Source of the DNA: JAFALK01 sp036500605
Lineage (GTDB): Bacteria; Pseudomonadota; Gammaproteobacteria; Burkholderiales; Burkholderiaceae_C
Reading direction: 5' to 3'
Assembly (NCBI GenBank): GCA_036500605.1
Contig: DASYBU010000015.1
Span: forward strand, 40,129 to 104,128
DNA: 64,000 nt
Made by a program: the position numbers and the translations under genes. Under the pieces are notes generated by a model that saw only the letters and a program-made list of their open reading frames with translations, did no database searches and was not told the origin of the DNA. Positions within the stretch are counted from its first letter, which is position 1, and each line of letters opens with the position of its first letter. This document shows, piece after piece, positions 40,708-49,574 of this stretch.

Positions 40708-40873
40708 GGCTTGTGCGCTCCTGTTGCTCTGCTGTGGCTGATGCCGATGGCGCCATTGGAGCGAGCGAGCGTGTCCGGGGTTTAGTCAGTTTGTGTCAAG
40801 GCAGACAACATCCAATCGGCGACACGGCGGGCGCCCTGATGCCGAGAATGCGCCCATCCCACCTGGAGCTTCA

Positions 40874-41194
40874 ATGACCGACACCCGCACCCACGCCAAG
40901 AGCCTGACCGTCTTCCGTTCACGCCTGAACGAAGCGATCCGCCCCGAGTACGTCGAGATGGCCCAAGCCATGGTCGCCCTGGCCAAGACCATGCCGGGCT
41001 TTCTCTCGATCAAGACCTTCACCGCCGAGGACGGCGAGCGCGTCAGCCTGGTTGAATTCGCAACCGCCGCCGAGGAGCAGGCCTGGGCGAATCATCCCGA
41101 GCATGGCAAGGCGATGGACAAGGGGCGCAGCAGTTTCTTCAGCGACTACAACATCAAGGTCTGCACGGTCGAGCGGGAGTTGGTCCCGCGCTGA
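40874..41194 (+). CDS. Antibiotic biosynthesis monooxygenase (ABM)-fold protein
   Basis: A 106-residue ferredoxin-like dimeric alpha/beta-barrel protein: LTVFRSRLNEAIRPEYVEMA, PGFLSIKTFTAEDGERVSLV, and WANHPEHGKAMDKGR near the putative active site. ABM-type proteins oxidise or bind aromatic or quinone compounds, but many have unknown function. GGAG lies five bases before ATG 40874. Proximity to the dioxygenase-like gene (divergent) may or may not be meaningful. Confidence 0.8.
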   Translation: MTDTRTHAKSLTVFRSRLNEAIRPEYVEMAQAMVALAKTMPGFLSIKTFTAEDGERVSLVEFATAAEEQAWANHPEHGKAMDKGRSSFFSDYNIKVCTVERELVPR

Positions 41195-41205
41195 TCCAGG
41201 GCCCC

Positions 41206-41685
41206 TCAGTGGCCATAGCTGACGACCCGGGCGATCTTCCAGCCCGCTGCTGATTTGCGCCAGACGTGCACGAAGGCAAAGGTGCCGCAGTCTTCCTTGG
41301 CCTTCTCGATGTGGCAGAAGCGATGGCTGCCGAGTTCGATCGCGCCGTAATCCTTGATCGGATAGACCTTCAGCGTGCCCGGCACCAAGGTGCGATGAAT
41401 GCCATTGTTCTGCCCGAACAAGCCGCCGAAACCGGCCTTCACCTCGGCGAAATGCTGCAGGCCGCCGGTGTCATGGAAGAACTCTAGATCGTCGGTGAAG
41501 AGCGCCATCAGCGCGGGCAGGTCGTGCGCATCGAAGGCCGCGGTCAGCTTGGCATCGAGAGCTGCGACCTCGAGCGTCAGGGGCGCGGACGCGGATGCAG
41601 GCTCGGGCTCAGGCGCGGGTTCAGCGCAAGCGCCGGTGGCAGCGGTCAGCAGGGTGGCGAGGATCGACAGAGAAAGCGCGCGCAT
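41206..41685 (-). CDS. Exported SnoaL/DUF4440-like protein
   Basis: A 159-residue protein. ATG 41685 (GGGAG nine bases upstream) opens a signal sequence MRALSLSILATLLTAATGAC that may be cleaved conventionally or lipidated at C20, although the lipobox is atypical. A Glu/Pro/Ala-rich linker follows, then an NTF2-like cone domain: KLTAAFDAHDLPALMALFTD, FHDTGGLQHFAEVK and GTFAFVHVWRKSAAGWKIAR. This superfamily covers ligand-binding and isomerase-like proteins; no function is assigned. Confidence 0.8.
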   Translation of the reverse strand: MRALSLSILATLLTAATGACAEPAPEPEPASASAPLTLEVAALDAKLTAAFDAHDLPALMALFTDDLEFFHDTGGLQHFAEVKAGFGGLFGQNNGIHRTLVPGTLKVYPIKDYGAIELGSHRFCHIEKAKEDCGTFAFVHVWRKSAAGWKIARVVSYGH

Positions 41686-41710
41686 CGGGGTCTCCCAGAG
41701 TGCGCGCATA

Positions 41711-41986
41711 TTACTTTGCGGGCTGTCCTTGAACGCGCAGGCCAGAGTCCGACAGCTTGCGTGCTGTGGCCGGGCCGATGCCCTTGACGCGGTGGCGCAG
41801 GTCATCCCAATCGGCGAACAGCGCCGTCTTCCGTGCAGCGAGGATGCGCTCGGCCAGCGCGGGGCCGATGCCCGGCAGCGATTCCAGTTGAGCCTGCGTG
41901 GCGGTGTTGATCTCCAGCTGGGCGGATTGGCCCCATGACGCGCTAACGCCTGAAATGAGCGCCAACAAAACGGCTCGCCTTCGCAT
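41711..41986 (-). CDS. ComEA-like helix-hairpin-helix DNA-binding protein
   Basis: A 91-residue exported protein: N-terminal signal (MRRRAVLLALISGVSASWG) and two helix-hairpin-helix motifs, INTATQAQLESLPGIGPALA and HRVKGIGPATARKL. Short ComEA-type proteins bind incoming double-stranded DNA in the periplasm during natural transformation. ATG 41986 is used; a GTG one codon upstream is possible. It directly follows the msbA stop, so it could be the distal gene of an msbA transcript. No other competence gene is visible. Confidence 0.85.
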   Translation of the reverse strand: MRRRAVLLALISGVSASWGQSAQLEINTATQAQLESLPGIGPALAERILAARKTALFADWDDLRHRVKGIGPATARKLSDSGLRVQGQPAK

Positions 41987-41989
41987 CAC

Positions 41990-43726
41990 TCAGTCCCCGT
42001 GCTGCGCCTTCACCATCCCCGCATAAGCGCCATCACGCGCCAGCAGCTCCGCATGCGAGCCCGTCTCGATCAGGCGGCCGTTGCCGAGCACATGGATGGC
42101 ATCGGCGCCGCGGATCGTGGAGAGGCGGTGGGCGATCACGATCAGGGTCTTCTGGCCTTGCCACTGATCGAGCGCCTGCTGCACCGCGCGTTCGCTCTCG
42201 GTGTCGAGCGCGGAGGTGGCTTCGTCGAAGACCCAGATCGGCGCGTCCTTGTAGAGCGCGCGGGCAATCGCCAGGCGCTGGCGCTGGCCGCCGCTGAGCT
42301 TGCTGCCGTTGGCGCCCACGAGCGTGTTCACGCCTTGCGGCAGGGTCTGCACAAAGTCCCACAGGTGCGCGGCGCGCAAGGCCTGCTCGAGCTTCTCTTC
42401 GTCGAGCGTCTGCGCGTAGGCGATGTTGGCGGCGACCGAGGTGTCGAAGAGGACGATGTCCTGCGAGACGACCGCGAACTGCCTGCGCAGATTGGCCTTC
42501 TTGAGCTCGTCGATCTCGGCGCCGTCGATCGTGATGTGGCCTGAGTCGGCGCGGCCGTAGGCCAGCAGCAGATGGACGATGGAGCTTTTGCCCGCGCCCG
42601 AGGAGCCGACCAGGGCCGTGGTCTGGCCGGCCTTGAAGCTCAAGCTGAGGCCGTCGAGCGCATTGCGCTCGGCTTCGGGGTAGCGCAGCACGACGTCGCG
42701 CATCTCGATCTCGCCGCGGCAGTTGTAGAGCTCGTGCGTGCCGGTGTCGGGCTCGGCGGGCATGTCCATCAGCATCAGGCAGCCGCGTGCGATCACGAGT
42801 GCGTTGGTGATGGGCTGCGCCAGATCGGAGAGGTGGCGCAGCCGCGAGGTCAGCAGCAGCAGGGCGGTGACGAAGGCCGCAAACTCGCCGACACCGCTGT
42901 GATTCTGGCGCGATTGGTAGAGCGCCAGCGCGACGATCAGCGAGAGGCCGACGCTGGAGATCAATTGTGAGAGCGGCTGCGTCATCGCGCCGGCGGCGGA
43001 GGTCTTCAGCGTGCTGCGCTGCACTTCCTTGGCGCGCAGGTTGAATTGCTCGCGCTCGTGGTCGGCGGCATCGAAGCTGCGCACCACGCGCCAGGCGCGG
43101 GTCACGTCGTCGACCTTGTTGACCAGCTCGAGCTGCGCGTCATAAGTGCGTTCGCCCATGCGGCGCACGCGGCTGTTCACCTTGCGAACCACCAGGGCCA
43201 TGATCGGCGTGGTGATCAGCGAAAGCAGCGTGAGCTTCCAGTTCAGATAGATCAGGTAGCCGAGGCTGGCCACGGCGGGCAGGCCATCGCGCAGCACATT
43301 GATCAGCGTGCCGCCGAGCAGCGTCAGGATCTGCTGCGGATCGTTGACCACCTTGGTGACGGCCGTGCCGGGTTGCAGGCTGGTGAAGATGTGCGCATCG
43401 GCGCGCAGCAGCGCATCGAGCAGCGCGGCGCGGAAGTCCATCACACTGCGGGTCAGCGTCCAGTTGAACAGGTACTGGCCGAGGAAGCCGAACAGGCCGC
43501 GCAGGAAGAACAGGCCGATCAGGACGATGGGCACCCAGGCGATCGAGAAGGAATCGGCTGCGAAGCCATCGCCAAAGATCTTGTTGATCAGCGCGGGAAT
43601 CGCGGGTTCTGTGGAGGCGGCGCACAAATAGGCCAACACGGTCAGCACGAGGCCGATACGGTAAGGCTTGACGAAATGGGCCAACCTCAGGGCGATGGAC
43701 TTGAGGTCTTGCTTGGGGGCGGTCAT
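41990..43726 (-). CDS. msbA: Lipid A export permease/ATP-binding protein MsbA
   Basis: A 578-residue half-transporter: six transmembrane helices in residues about 20-310 and an ATPase domain with Walker A LVGSSGAGKSS, signature LSGGQRQRLAIARAL, Walker B IWVFDEATSALD and switch His in VIAHRLSTIRGAD. It flips core-lipid A across the inner membrane. ATG 43726 (MTAPKQDLKSIALRLAHFVK) is the family-like start; the frame upstream is spurious. It is divergent from gmhA over a 201-base gap, next to the heptose genes it functionally depends on. Confidence 0.92.
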   Translation of the reverse strand: MTAPKQDLKSIALRLAHFVKPYRIGLVLTVLAYLCAASTEPAIPALINKIFGDGFAADSFSIAWVPIVLIGLFFLRGLFGFLGQYLFNWTLTRSVMDFRAALLDALLRADAHIFTSLQPGTAVTKVVNDPQQILTLLGGTLINVLRDGLPAVASLGYLIYLNWKLTLLSLITTPIMALVVRKVNSRVRRMGERTYDAQLELVNKVDDVTRAWRVVRSFDAADHEREQFNLRAKEVQRSTLKTSAAGAMTQPLSQLISSVGLSLIVALALYQSRQNHSGVGEFAAFVTALLLLTSRLRHLSDLAQPITNALVIARGCLMLMDMPAEPDTGTHELYNCRGEIEMRDVVLRYPEAERNALDGLSLSFKAGQTTALVGSSGAGKSSIVHLLLAYGRADSGHITIDGAEIDELKKANLRRQFAVVSQDIVLFDTSVAANIAYAQTLDEEKLEQALRAAHLWDFVQTLPQGVNTLVGANGSKLSGGQRQRLAIARALYKDAPIWVFDEATSALDTESERAVQQALDQWQGQKTLIVIAHRLSTIRGADAIHVLGNGRLIETGSHAELLARDGAYAGMVKAQHGD

Positions 43727-43927
43727 GGGCGGCCATTGTCGGGCATCCGACGGGCTTTCCAGCAACACGGCGGCAACGCTGGGGAAGGGCAGGTTTTCTA
43801 TACTCGCGGCGCGAAAATGAGCGGTGGGAACAGCCTGTCCGCAGCCCGTCCGCAGCTCGCCCAAAGCTCGTTTCGCAACAGGCGCTGGTGTAGTATTGCC
43901 TGGACCTCCCGACCGTTTTTTGCTCCT

Positions 43928-44500
43928 ATGAATTCCCTCTTCCTTCGCAATCTCGCCGAGCATCAGACGCTCATGGCCGCCTTGCCGGCGCTGGACGACG
44001 TCATCGCCGCCGCAGGCCGCCAACTGGCCGCGGTATTGGCCAGCGGCGGCAAGCTGATGTTCTGCGGCAATGGCGGTTCGGCGGCCGACAGCCAGCATCT
44101 GGCTTCCGAGCTGACCGGCCGTTTCATCAATGACCGTCGGCCGCTGGCTGGCCTGGCCCTGAGCACCGACAGCTCGGCGCTGACCTGCATCGGCAACGAC
44201 TATTCCTTTGACGAGGTGTTCGCGCGCCAGGTGGCCGGCCTGGGCCGCGCCGGCGACGGCCTCGTCGTGATCTCGACCTCCGGCAATTCGCGCAATGTGC
44301 TGCGCGCGGTCGCCGTGGCGCGCGAGGCGGGCATCTTCACGCTGGGCTTGCTGGGCCGCGATGGCGGCCAGCTGCGCGAGGCCTGCGACGCCGCGATCAT
44401 CGTGCCGAGCCAGGTCACTGCGCGCATCCAGGAGTCGCACATCCTGATCGGCCACACGCTGTGCGGCCTGATCGAGGCGGAGCTGGGTGTGGCCGGATGA
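43928..44500 (+). CDS. gmhA: Sedoheptulose 7-phosphate isomerase
   Basis: A 190-residue SIS-domain isomerase (FCGNGGSAADSQHLASELTG, ISTSGNSRNVLRAV, and Glu/His catalytic region ARIQESHILIGHTLCGLIE). It makes D-glycero-D-manno-heptose 7-phosphate, the first step to ADP-heptose for LPS inner core. Its stop overlaps the next ATG (ATGA), starting a four-gene chain gmhA-rfaE1-rfaE2-gmhB with 4-base overlaps throughout. Confidence 0.95.
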   Translation: MNSLFLRNLAEHQTLMAALPALDDVIAAAGRQLAAVLASGGKLMFCGNGGSAADSQHLASELTGRFINDRRPLAGLALSTDSSALTCIGNDYSFDEVFARQVAGLGRAGDGLVVISTSGNSRNVLRAVAVAREAGIFTLGLLGRDGGQLREACDAAIIVPSQVTARIQESHILIGHTLCGLIEAELGVAG

Positions 44501-45444
44501 GCGGCGCCGCTGACCTGCTGCCTTCGGCGGCTGAACTGGCCGGGCGCCGCATCCTCGTCGTCGGCGATGTGATGCTGGACCGCTACTGGTACGGCGCCGT
44601 TGAACGCATCTCGCCCGAGGCGCCGGTGCCGGTGGTGCGCGTCGAGCGCGAGGAAGAACGCCTCGGCGGCGCGGCCAATGTGGCGCTGAACGTCAAGACG
44701 CTGGGCGCGCGGGTCACGCTGTTGAGCGTGGTCGGCGCCGATCACGCGGCCGACCTGCTCAGCCGCTTGCTCGCCGCACGCGGCATCGAGGCGGTGCTGC
44801 GAAGCGACCCGCAGCTGTCGACGATCGTCAAGCTGCGCGTGATCGGCCGCGCCCAGCAGCTGATTCGCGTGGACTTTGAAAGCGAGCCCGACCACGAGGT
44901 GCTCGGCCAGATGGTGGACGCCTTCGCCGAGCAGTTGCCGCAACATGATGTCGTGCTGTTCTCGGACTACGGCAAGGGCGGCCTGGCCCATATTCCGCGC
45001 ATGATCGAGCTGGCCCGTGCCGCGGGCAAGCCGGTGCTGATCGATCCCAAGGGCAGCGATTACCGCCGCTACGCCGGCGCGAGCGTGATCACGCCGAACC
45101 GTGGCGAGCTGGCGCAGGTGGTCGGCCACTGGCGCGACGAGGCTGATTTGACCGCTCGCGTCGCGGCGCTGCGCGAATCGATCGGCGTGCAGGCCGTGCT
45201 GCTGACCCGCTCCGAAGAAGGCATGACGCTGTTCGATGGCGATCGCGTCGTGCATGAAGCGGCCCGCGCACGCGAGGTGTTCGATGTGACCGGCGCCGGT
45301 GACACGGTGATCGCCACGCTGGCCGCCCTGACGGCCGCGGGCATGCCCCTGGAACCCGCGATGCGGCTGGCCAACAAGGCAGGCAGCATCGTGGTCGGCA
45401 AGTTCGGCACGGCAACGGTCAGCTACGAGGAACTGGCGGCATGA
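44497..45444 (+). CDS. rfaE1: D-glycero-beta-D-manno-heptose-7-phosphate kinase
   Basis: A 315-residue PfkB-family sugar kinase, equivalent to the N-terminal half of enterobacterial HldE. Motifs are VVGDVMLDRYWYGAVERISP, GGAANVALNVKTLGA, KGSDYRRYAGASVITPNRGE and the catalytic DVTGAGDTVIATLAAL. It phosphorylates heptose 7-phosphate to the 1,7-bisphosphate. The gene ends before any nucleotidyltransferase domain; that activity is on the next, overlapping gene, so HldE is split here (as in other betaproteobacteria). Confidence 0.95.
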   Translation: MSGAADLLPSAAELAGRRILVVGDVMLDRYWYGAVERISPEAPVPVVRVEREEERLGGAANVALNVKTLGARVTLLSVVGADHAADLLSRLLAARGIEAVLRSDPQLSTIVKLRVIGRAQQLIRVDFESEPDHEVLGQMVDAFAEQLPQHDVVLFSDYGKGGLAHIPRMIELARAAGKPVLIDPKGSDYRRYAGASVITPNRGELAQVVGHWRDEADLTARVAALRESIGVQAVLLTRSEEGMTLFDGDRVVHEAARAREVFDVTGAGDTVIATLAALTAAGMPLEPAMRLANKAGSIVVGKFGTATVSYEELAA

Positions 45445-45959
45445 GCGCAGCGGGGTTCGCGTGGCAGCTTGAGGACAAGCTGATCGACGCGCTTGCGCTC
45501 GACGATGCCGCGCTCGCAGCGCGGCTGGCGGCGCTGCCCGGTCCGCTGGTGTTCACCAATGGCGTGTTCGACGTGCTACACCGCGGCCATGTCGCGTACC
45601 TGCATGAGGCGCGCCGGCGTGGCGGCAGCCTGATCGTGGCCATCAACACCGATGCTTCTGCGCGCGGCCTGGGCAAAGGGCCCGATCGCCCGCTGAATCG
45701 CGATGTCGATCGCGCGCTGGTGCTGGCCGGCTTGGCTTCCGTCGACGCCGTGGCCTTCTTTGACGAGCCCACGCCTTGCGCCCTGCTGGCGCGCGTGCGG
45801 CCGCAGCTCTACGTCAAGGGCGGCGACTACGACATGGAAAAGCTCGAGGAAACCCGGCTGGTGCGCAGCTGGGGCGGCGAGTCGCAAGCCATTCCTTTCG
45901 TGTCCGGCTACTCGACCAGTTCGCTGGTCACGCGCATCCGGGCGCAGGGCAAGGCATGA
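45441..45959 (+). CDS. rfaE2: D-glycero-beta-D-manno-heptose 1-phosphate adenylyltransferase
   Basis: A 172-residue cytidylyltransferase-fold enzyme equivalent to the C-terminal half of HldE. FTNGVFDVLHRGHVAYLHEA carries the HxGH-type nucleotide motif, VAINTDASARGLGKGPDRPL follows, and YSTSSLVTRIR is the C-terminal signature. It forms ADP-heptose from heptose 1-phosphate and ATP. It overlaps rfaE1 and gmhB by 4 bases each. Confidence 0.94.
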   Translation: MSAAGFAWQLEDKLIDALALDDAALAARLAALPGPLVFTNGVFDVLHRGHVAYLHEARRRGGSLIVAINTDASARGLGKGPDRPLNRDVDRALVLAGLASVDAVAFFDEPTPCALLARVRPQLYVKGGDYDMEKLEETRLVRSWGGESQAIPFVSGYSTSSLVTRIRAQGKA

Positions 45960-46522
45960 CGGCGCTGCGTCCCGCGGCCTTCCTCGATCGTGACGGCGTG
46001 ATCAATATCGACCACGGCTATGTGAGCCGCTGGGAAGAGTTTGAATTCGTGCCCGGTGCCGTCGATGCGATGCGTCGGCTGGGCGAGGCGGGCTACGCGC
46101 TTGTGGTCGTGACGAACCAGTCGGGTGTCGCCCGCGGCTACTTTGATGAGGCGGCCGTAGAGCGCCTGCACGAGGCGCTGCGCGCGCATCTGGCGGAGCA
46201 GGGCGTGACGCTGGCCGCGATCGAATACTGCCCGCACCTGCCCGACGCCACGGTGGCCCGCTATGCGCGCGAATGCGACTGTCGCAAGCCCGCGCCCGGC
46301 ATGCTGCTGCGCGCCGCTGAAACGTTGGGCCTGGATATGTCCGCGTCCCTGATGTTCGGCGACAAACCCTCCGACATCGAGGCCGCGCAAGCGGCCGGCG
46401 TGGGCCGGCCTGTGTGGTTGGCGAAGGATGGCAAGCCAGGATCGAACGCGCGCTCGGTGCCGGCGGGCGTCTTGAGCTTTGACAGCCTCGGCCAGGCCGT
46501 GGCGATCTTGCTTCCGGCCTAG
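45956..46522 (+). CDS. gmhB: D-glycero-beta-D-manno-heptose-1,7-bisphosphate 7-phosphatase
   Basis: A 188-residue HAD-superfamily phosphatase: nucleophile motif FLDRDGVINIDHGYV, TNQSGVARGYF, a Zn-binding loop YCPHLPDATVARYARECDCR (one His and three Cys), and FGDKPSDIEAA. It supplies heptose 1-phosphate for RfaE2. Its TAG stop sits within a CTAG that also forms the stop of the convergent glycosyltransferase gene (46519-46522). Confidence 0.94.
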   Translation: MTALRPAAFLDRDGVINIDHGYVSRWEEFEFVPGAVDAMRRLGEAGYALVVVTNQSGVARGYFDEAAVERLHEALRAHLAEQGVTLAAIEYCPHLPDATVARYARECDCRKPAPGMLLRAAETLGLDMSASLMFGDKPSDIEAAQAAGVGRPVWLAKDGKPGSNARSVPAGVLSFDSLGQAVAILLPA

Positions 46523-47376
46523 TCTCTGACGGGCGAAGGCATGACGCTGAGGAAGGCCGTCAGGGCTTCCTGCACCCGGAAGCGGCCCACCCGGCGCCAG
46601 CGCGGCCAGGTGCGCTCGAAATCCCAGCGGTGGCCCTCACGCAGGGTCAGCGTGGCGGTATCAGGCCGCAAGGGCATGCTGCTCCACAGCCGTTCAAGGC
46701 CGAGTTCCACGCGCTCAGGCTCGAACAGCTGCTGATCGCGAGCCATGTCCGGGTAGATCGCCAACTGCGGCTTGTCCGCGCAGAGCAGGGCAAAAACATG
46801 GCTCGGGCCGGTGTCGCCGCCGATGAAGGCGTCGCTGGCCAGCATCTGCGCCAGCATCTCGGCATAGCCGCCCAGGAACTTCTTGGCCTTGGGGTTGAGC
46901 AGCACGACCTCGAAGCCGAGCGCGCTGAGCGCGGGGGTTAACGCGTCGGCATCGGCCTGCAGCCAGTTGCGGGCGGGGTTGTACGGCGCATCGTTGAGTT
47001 GATGGATCAGCACGCGGGGGCGTGTCTTGCCGGCGCCCAACTCGGCCGCGCGCTGCTGCACGGCGGGCGGCAGGTGTTCAAAATGGCCGGCCACGGGCGT
47101 CTTGGCAAAGGCATTGCTGACCGTCAGCCACAGATTGCCTTGATCCCATTGCGGCAGCTTGAGCTCCGCGATCTGCGTGGCGTCGAGTTCGTTGAAGGTC
47201 AGCGGGAAATACTCGGCCAGCGAGAAGCGCTCGGACAGCTTGAGGTTGCGATCGAGCAGCGCAAAGTGCAGGCCTTCGTTGAGGCGGCGCTGCTGCGCCC
47301 ACCACGCACAGGCCATGCGATCGCCGAGCCGCATGTCGCTGACATCGATGTACGCGCTGGCTTGAAGAGCGGGCAT
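46519..47376 (-). CDS. GT9-like glycosyltransferase (heptosyltransferase-related)
   Basis: A 285-residue protein with only the second half clearly family-like: VLIHQLNDAPYNPARNW, LGFEVVLLNPKAKKF and the GT9 nucleotide-sugar motif AFIGGDTGPSHVFALLCADK. It lacks the N-terminal GxGD-L motif of the two neighbouring transferases, replaced by a divergent N-terminal domain (about 1-125), and is shorter than typical. It probably transfers a core sugar, but the donor and acceptor are not predictable. It is last of three same-strand transferase genes and overlaps gmhB at their 3' ends. Confidence 0.75.
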   Translation of the reverse strand: MPALQASAYIDVSDMRLGDRMACAWWAQQRRLNEGLHFALLDRNLKLSERFSLAEYFPLTFNELDATQIAELKLPQWDQGNLWLTVSNAFAKTPVAGHFEHLPPAVQQRAAELGAGKTRPRVLIHQLNDAPYNPARNWLQADADALTPALSALGFEVVLLNPKAKKFLGGYAEMLAQMLASDAFIGGDTGPSHVFALLCADKPQLAIYPDMARDQQLFEPERVELGLERLWSSMPLRPDTATLTLREGHRWDFERTWPRWRRVGRFRVQEALTAFLSVMPSPVRD

Positions 47377-47381
47377 GGTGC

Positions 47382-48410
47382 TCAGGAAAGGTTGCTGAGC
47401 ATTGCCGCGGCGATGTCGGCCGGGCGGATGTCCGACAGGCTCGCCGCCCTGACCATGAGCAGCGTCTCGGGGTCGTGCTCAAGATCGGGGCGCGGGCCGA
47501 GGATCACGTGGGTGCGGGTTCCCACGGCCGCGGCGATATTGGTGGCGCCGGTGTCATTGCCGGCGCAGGTGCTCGCGAGTGACATCGCAGCGACGGTCTC
47601 GCTGACGCTGCAGTCGGTGATGGCCATCACGCGCTCGATGAGGGCGGGCTCGACCTGACGCAGGATGAGCTGCGCGAGCTCGGCCTCTGCCGGGCCGCCA
47701 ATGATCAGCACGCCATGTCCGCGGCTCGCCAGGCTGTTCGCCAGCGCCGCGAAGTTGGCTGCGCCCCATTGCTTGAAGGGCTCGGACGAGCCGACGGACA
47801 ACGCGTGCAAGGGCCGTGGCAGCGGGCTCAGCCGCTGCTGCATGCGTTCCAGCGAATCGGCTCGCACGCTGATGCGCGGCACGATCGGCGCGTCGATAAA
47901 ACCCTGAGCCAGCGCGAAGGTGGTGGCGTCCTTGTAGGCGGCGACCGCGGGGCCGTCGTACATCTGGATCCAAGGCGACTTCGTCAGCATCAGGCGCTGT
48001 ATCCAGGTGGCACCGTAGCCGAGCCGCGTGGGGATGCCGGCGCGCCAGCAGGCGATGATCGCGCGGCCCGGATGGTCCGAGAACAGCACCATGCGATCGA
48101 GCTTTTTCGGGGCCAGCTCGGCGCCAAAGCGCAGGGGCCCGAAGAGGCCGCTGTGGCGTCCGCGTCGGCGTTCGCTGCGGCGCGGGCGGCGGTCGAACTC
48201 CACCACCTCGCGCAGCCACGGTTCATGCCCGAGCAGCTCGCGTGCCATGCTGGTGGGCGGCGTGATCACGGTGACCAAGCCGTCGCGGCTCGTCTCGGCA
48301 ATCTTGCGAATGTAGGGCACGTGCCAGACGAGATCGCCCATGCCATTGAGCTGCATCGCCACTGCGGTGCGCGGGCGATCATCGACGGCAGGTTGAGCGG
48401 ACGTGGTCAC
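47382..48410 (-). CDS. Glycosyltransferase family 9 protein (heptosyltransferase-like), paralog 1
   Basis: About 342 residues from GTG 48410, chosen because the residues after it align with the N-terminus of the upstream paralog (DRPRTAVAMQLNGMGDLVWH against KRPRTAVMLQWVGMGDLVWH). GT9 markers: GMGDLVWHVPYIRKI, LSVGSSEPFKQWGAANFAAL and CAGNDTGATNIAAAVGT. GT9 enzymes use ADP-heptose or related donors in LPS core assembly. A basic stretch RRPRRSERRRGRHSG near residue 77 could bind phospholipid or Kdo-lipid A. The start codon is uncertain. It follows its paralog after 37 bases. Confidence 0.85.
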   Translation of the reverse strand: MTTSAQPAVDDRPRTAVAMQLNGMGDLVWHVPYIRKIAETSRDGLVTVITPPTSMARELLGHEPWLREVVEFDRRPRRSERRRGRHSGLFGPLRFGAELAPKKLDRMVLFSDHPGRAIIACWRAGIPTRLGYGATWIQRLMLTKSPWIQMYDGPAVAAYKDATTFALAQGFIDAPIVPRISVRADSLERMQQRLSPLPRPLHALSVGSSEPFKQWGAANFAALANSLASRGHGVLIIGGPAEAELAQLILRQVEPALIERVMAITDCSVSETVAAMSLASTCAGNDTGATNIAAAVGTRTHVILGPRPDLEHDPETLLMVRAASLSDIRPADIAAAMLSNLS

Positions 48411-48447
48411 GGGAGCTTGCACGTTAGGTAGGTTGGCGGGTTTGTCG

Positions 48448-49479
48448 TCAGGTCTTGGAAAGCGCGTGCTGCGCCACATCCGAAGGCCGGATGTCCAGCA
48501 GGCGCGGTGCGGTGATCATGTGGAGTGTGTGCGGATCGTGTTCCAGCGGGGGCCGTGGGCCGAGCAGGACCCAGGTCTGCGTGCCCACGGCGGCCGCGAT
48601 CTGCGCGGCGCCGGTGTCATTGCTGATGCAGGTCTGCACGAGCGACATCAGGGCCACCGTATCGCTGACCGTGCCGTCGGTCATGACCTCGACGCTCGGC
48701 TGCAGCCCCGGTTCGATGCGCTGGTAGATGGCCTGCGCCATCTCGCCCTCGGCCGGCCCGCCGACGAGCACCACGCCGTGGCCCGCGCGGGCGATCAGCG
48801 TGATGAGCGCGACGAAGTTGTCGGCGCCCCATTGCTTGTACGGCTCGGAGGATCCGATCGACACCGCATGCAGAGGCCGGGGCAGGCCTTGCACACGGGC
48901 GCGCACGCGTTCGAGCGCTTCGGGGCGAACGATCAGGCTCGGCACGATCGGCGCATCGCACCAGCCGTGCGCGATCGAGAACGCGGTGGCGTCCTTCCAG
49001 GCGGTCACGGCCTGGCCCTTGTAGCGCCGGATCCACGGGCCGTGCGACAGCAACCGGCGTTGCAGCCAGCTCGTGCCGTAGCCGAGCCGCTCGGGAATCT
49101 CGGCGAACACGGCCACCAGCGAGCGGTTCGAGTGGTTGGTGAACAGCACGATGCGGTCGAAGCGCTGCTCGCGCAATTCGCGCCCCATGCGCCACAGCCC
49201 CACCACGCCGCGATGGCGGCCCTGGCGGCCCTCATGGCGGCGCGGATGGCGGTCGAAATCGATGATCTCGCGCACCCAGGGTTCATGGCCGGCCAGTTGT
49301 GCGGCAAAGACCGTCGGCGAGGCGATCAACGAGACCTGGCCGCCTTGGCTGGCCTGCGCCACGCGGCGGAAATACGGCAGGTGCCAGACCAGATCCCCCA
49401 TGCCGACCCATTGCAGCATCACGGCGGTGCGCGGGCGTTTGTCGGGGGCGGCGGCCGGCGGCGTCGGGGTCAAATGCAT
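48448..49479 (-). CDS. Glycosyltransferase family 9 protein (heptosyltransferase-like), paralog 2
   Basis: A 343-residue GT9 protein from ATG 49479 (MHLTPTPPAAAPDKRPRTAV). Core motifs: VGMGDLVWHLPYFRRVAQAS, SIGSSEPYKQWGADNFVALI, CISNDTGAAQIAAAVGTQTW and LGPRPPLEHDPHTLHM. Strong similarity to the adjacent gene throughout (including DRHPRRHEGRQGRHRG, the same basic segment) shows a local duplication; the two may add successive heptoses or have diverged in acceptor. Divergent from the Kdo hydroxylase gene with a 95-base gap. Confidence 0.87.
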   Translation of the reverse strand: MHLTPTPPAAAPDKRPRTAVMLQWVGMGDLVWHLPYFRRVAQASQGGQVSLIASPTVFAAQLAGHEPWVREIIDFDRHPRRHEGRQGRHRGVVGLWRMGRELREQRFDRIVLFTNHSNRSLVAVFAEIPERLGYGTSWLQRRLLSHGPWIRRYKGQAVTAWKDATAFSIAHGWCDAPIVPSLIVRPEALERVRARVQGLPRPLHAVSIGSSEPYKQWGADNFVALITLIARAGHGVVLVGGPAEGEMAQAIYQRIEPGLQPSVEVMTDGTVSDTVALMSLVQTCISNDTGAAQIAAAVGTQTWVLLGPRPPLEHDPHTLHMITAPRLLDIRPSDVAQHALSKT

Positions 49480-49574
49480 CGTGCGGATTGTGCAGGGAGG
49501 CCGCGATTCTATCGACGGCTTCCGCGAGACTTTTCCGTTAGCTGACAGGTCGTGAACGGGCCGATAATTTGCCG

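Noticed and set aside
44497..45959. Possible frameshifted hldE (fused kinase/adenylyltransferase)
   Set aside because: The two halves overlap by a clean ATGA, each has a proper start and complete domain, and the split form is normal in betaproteobacteria.
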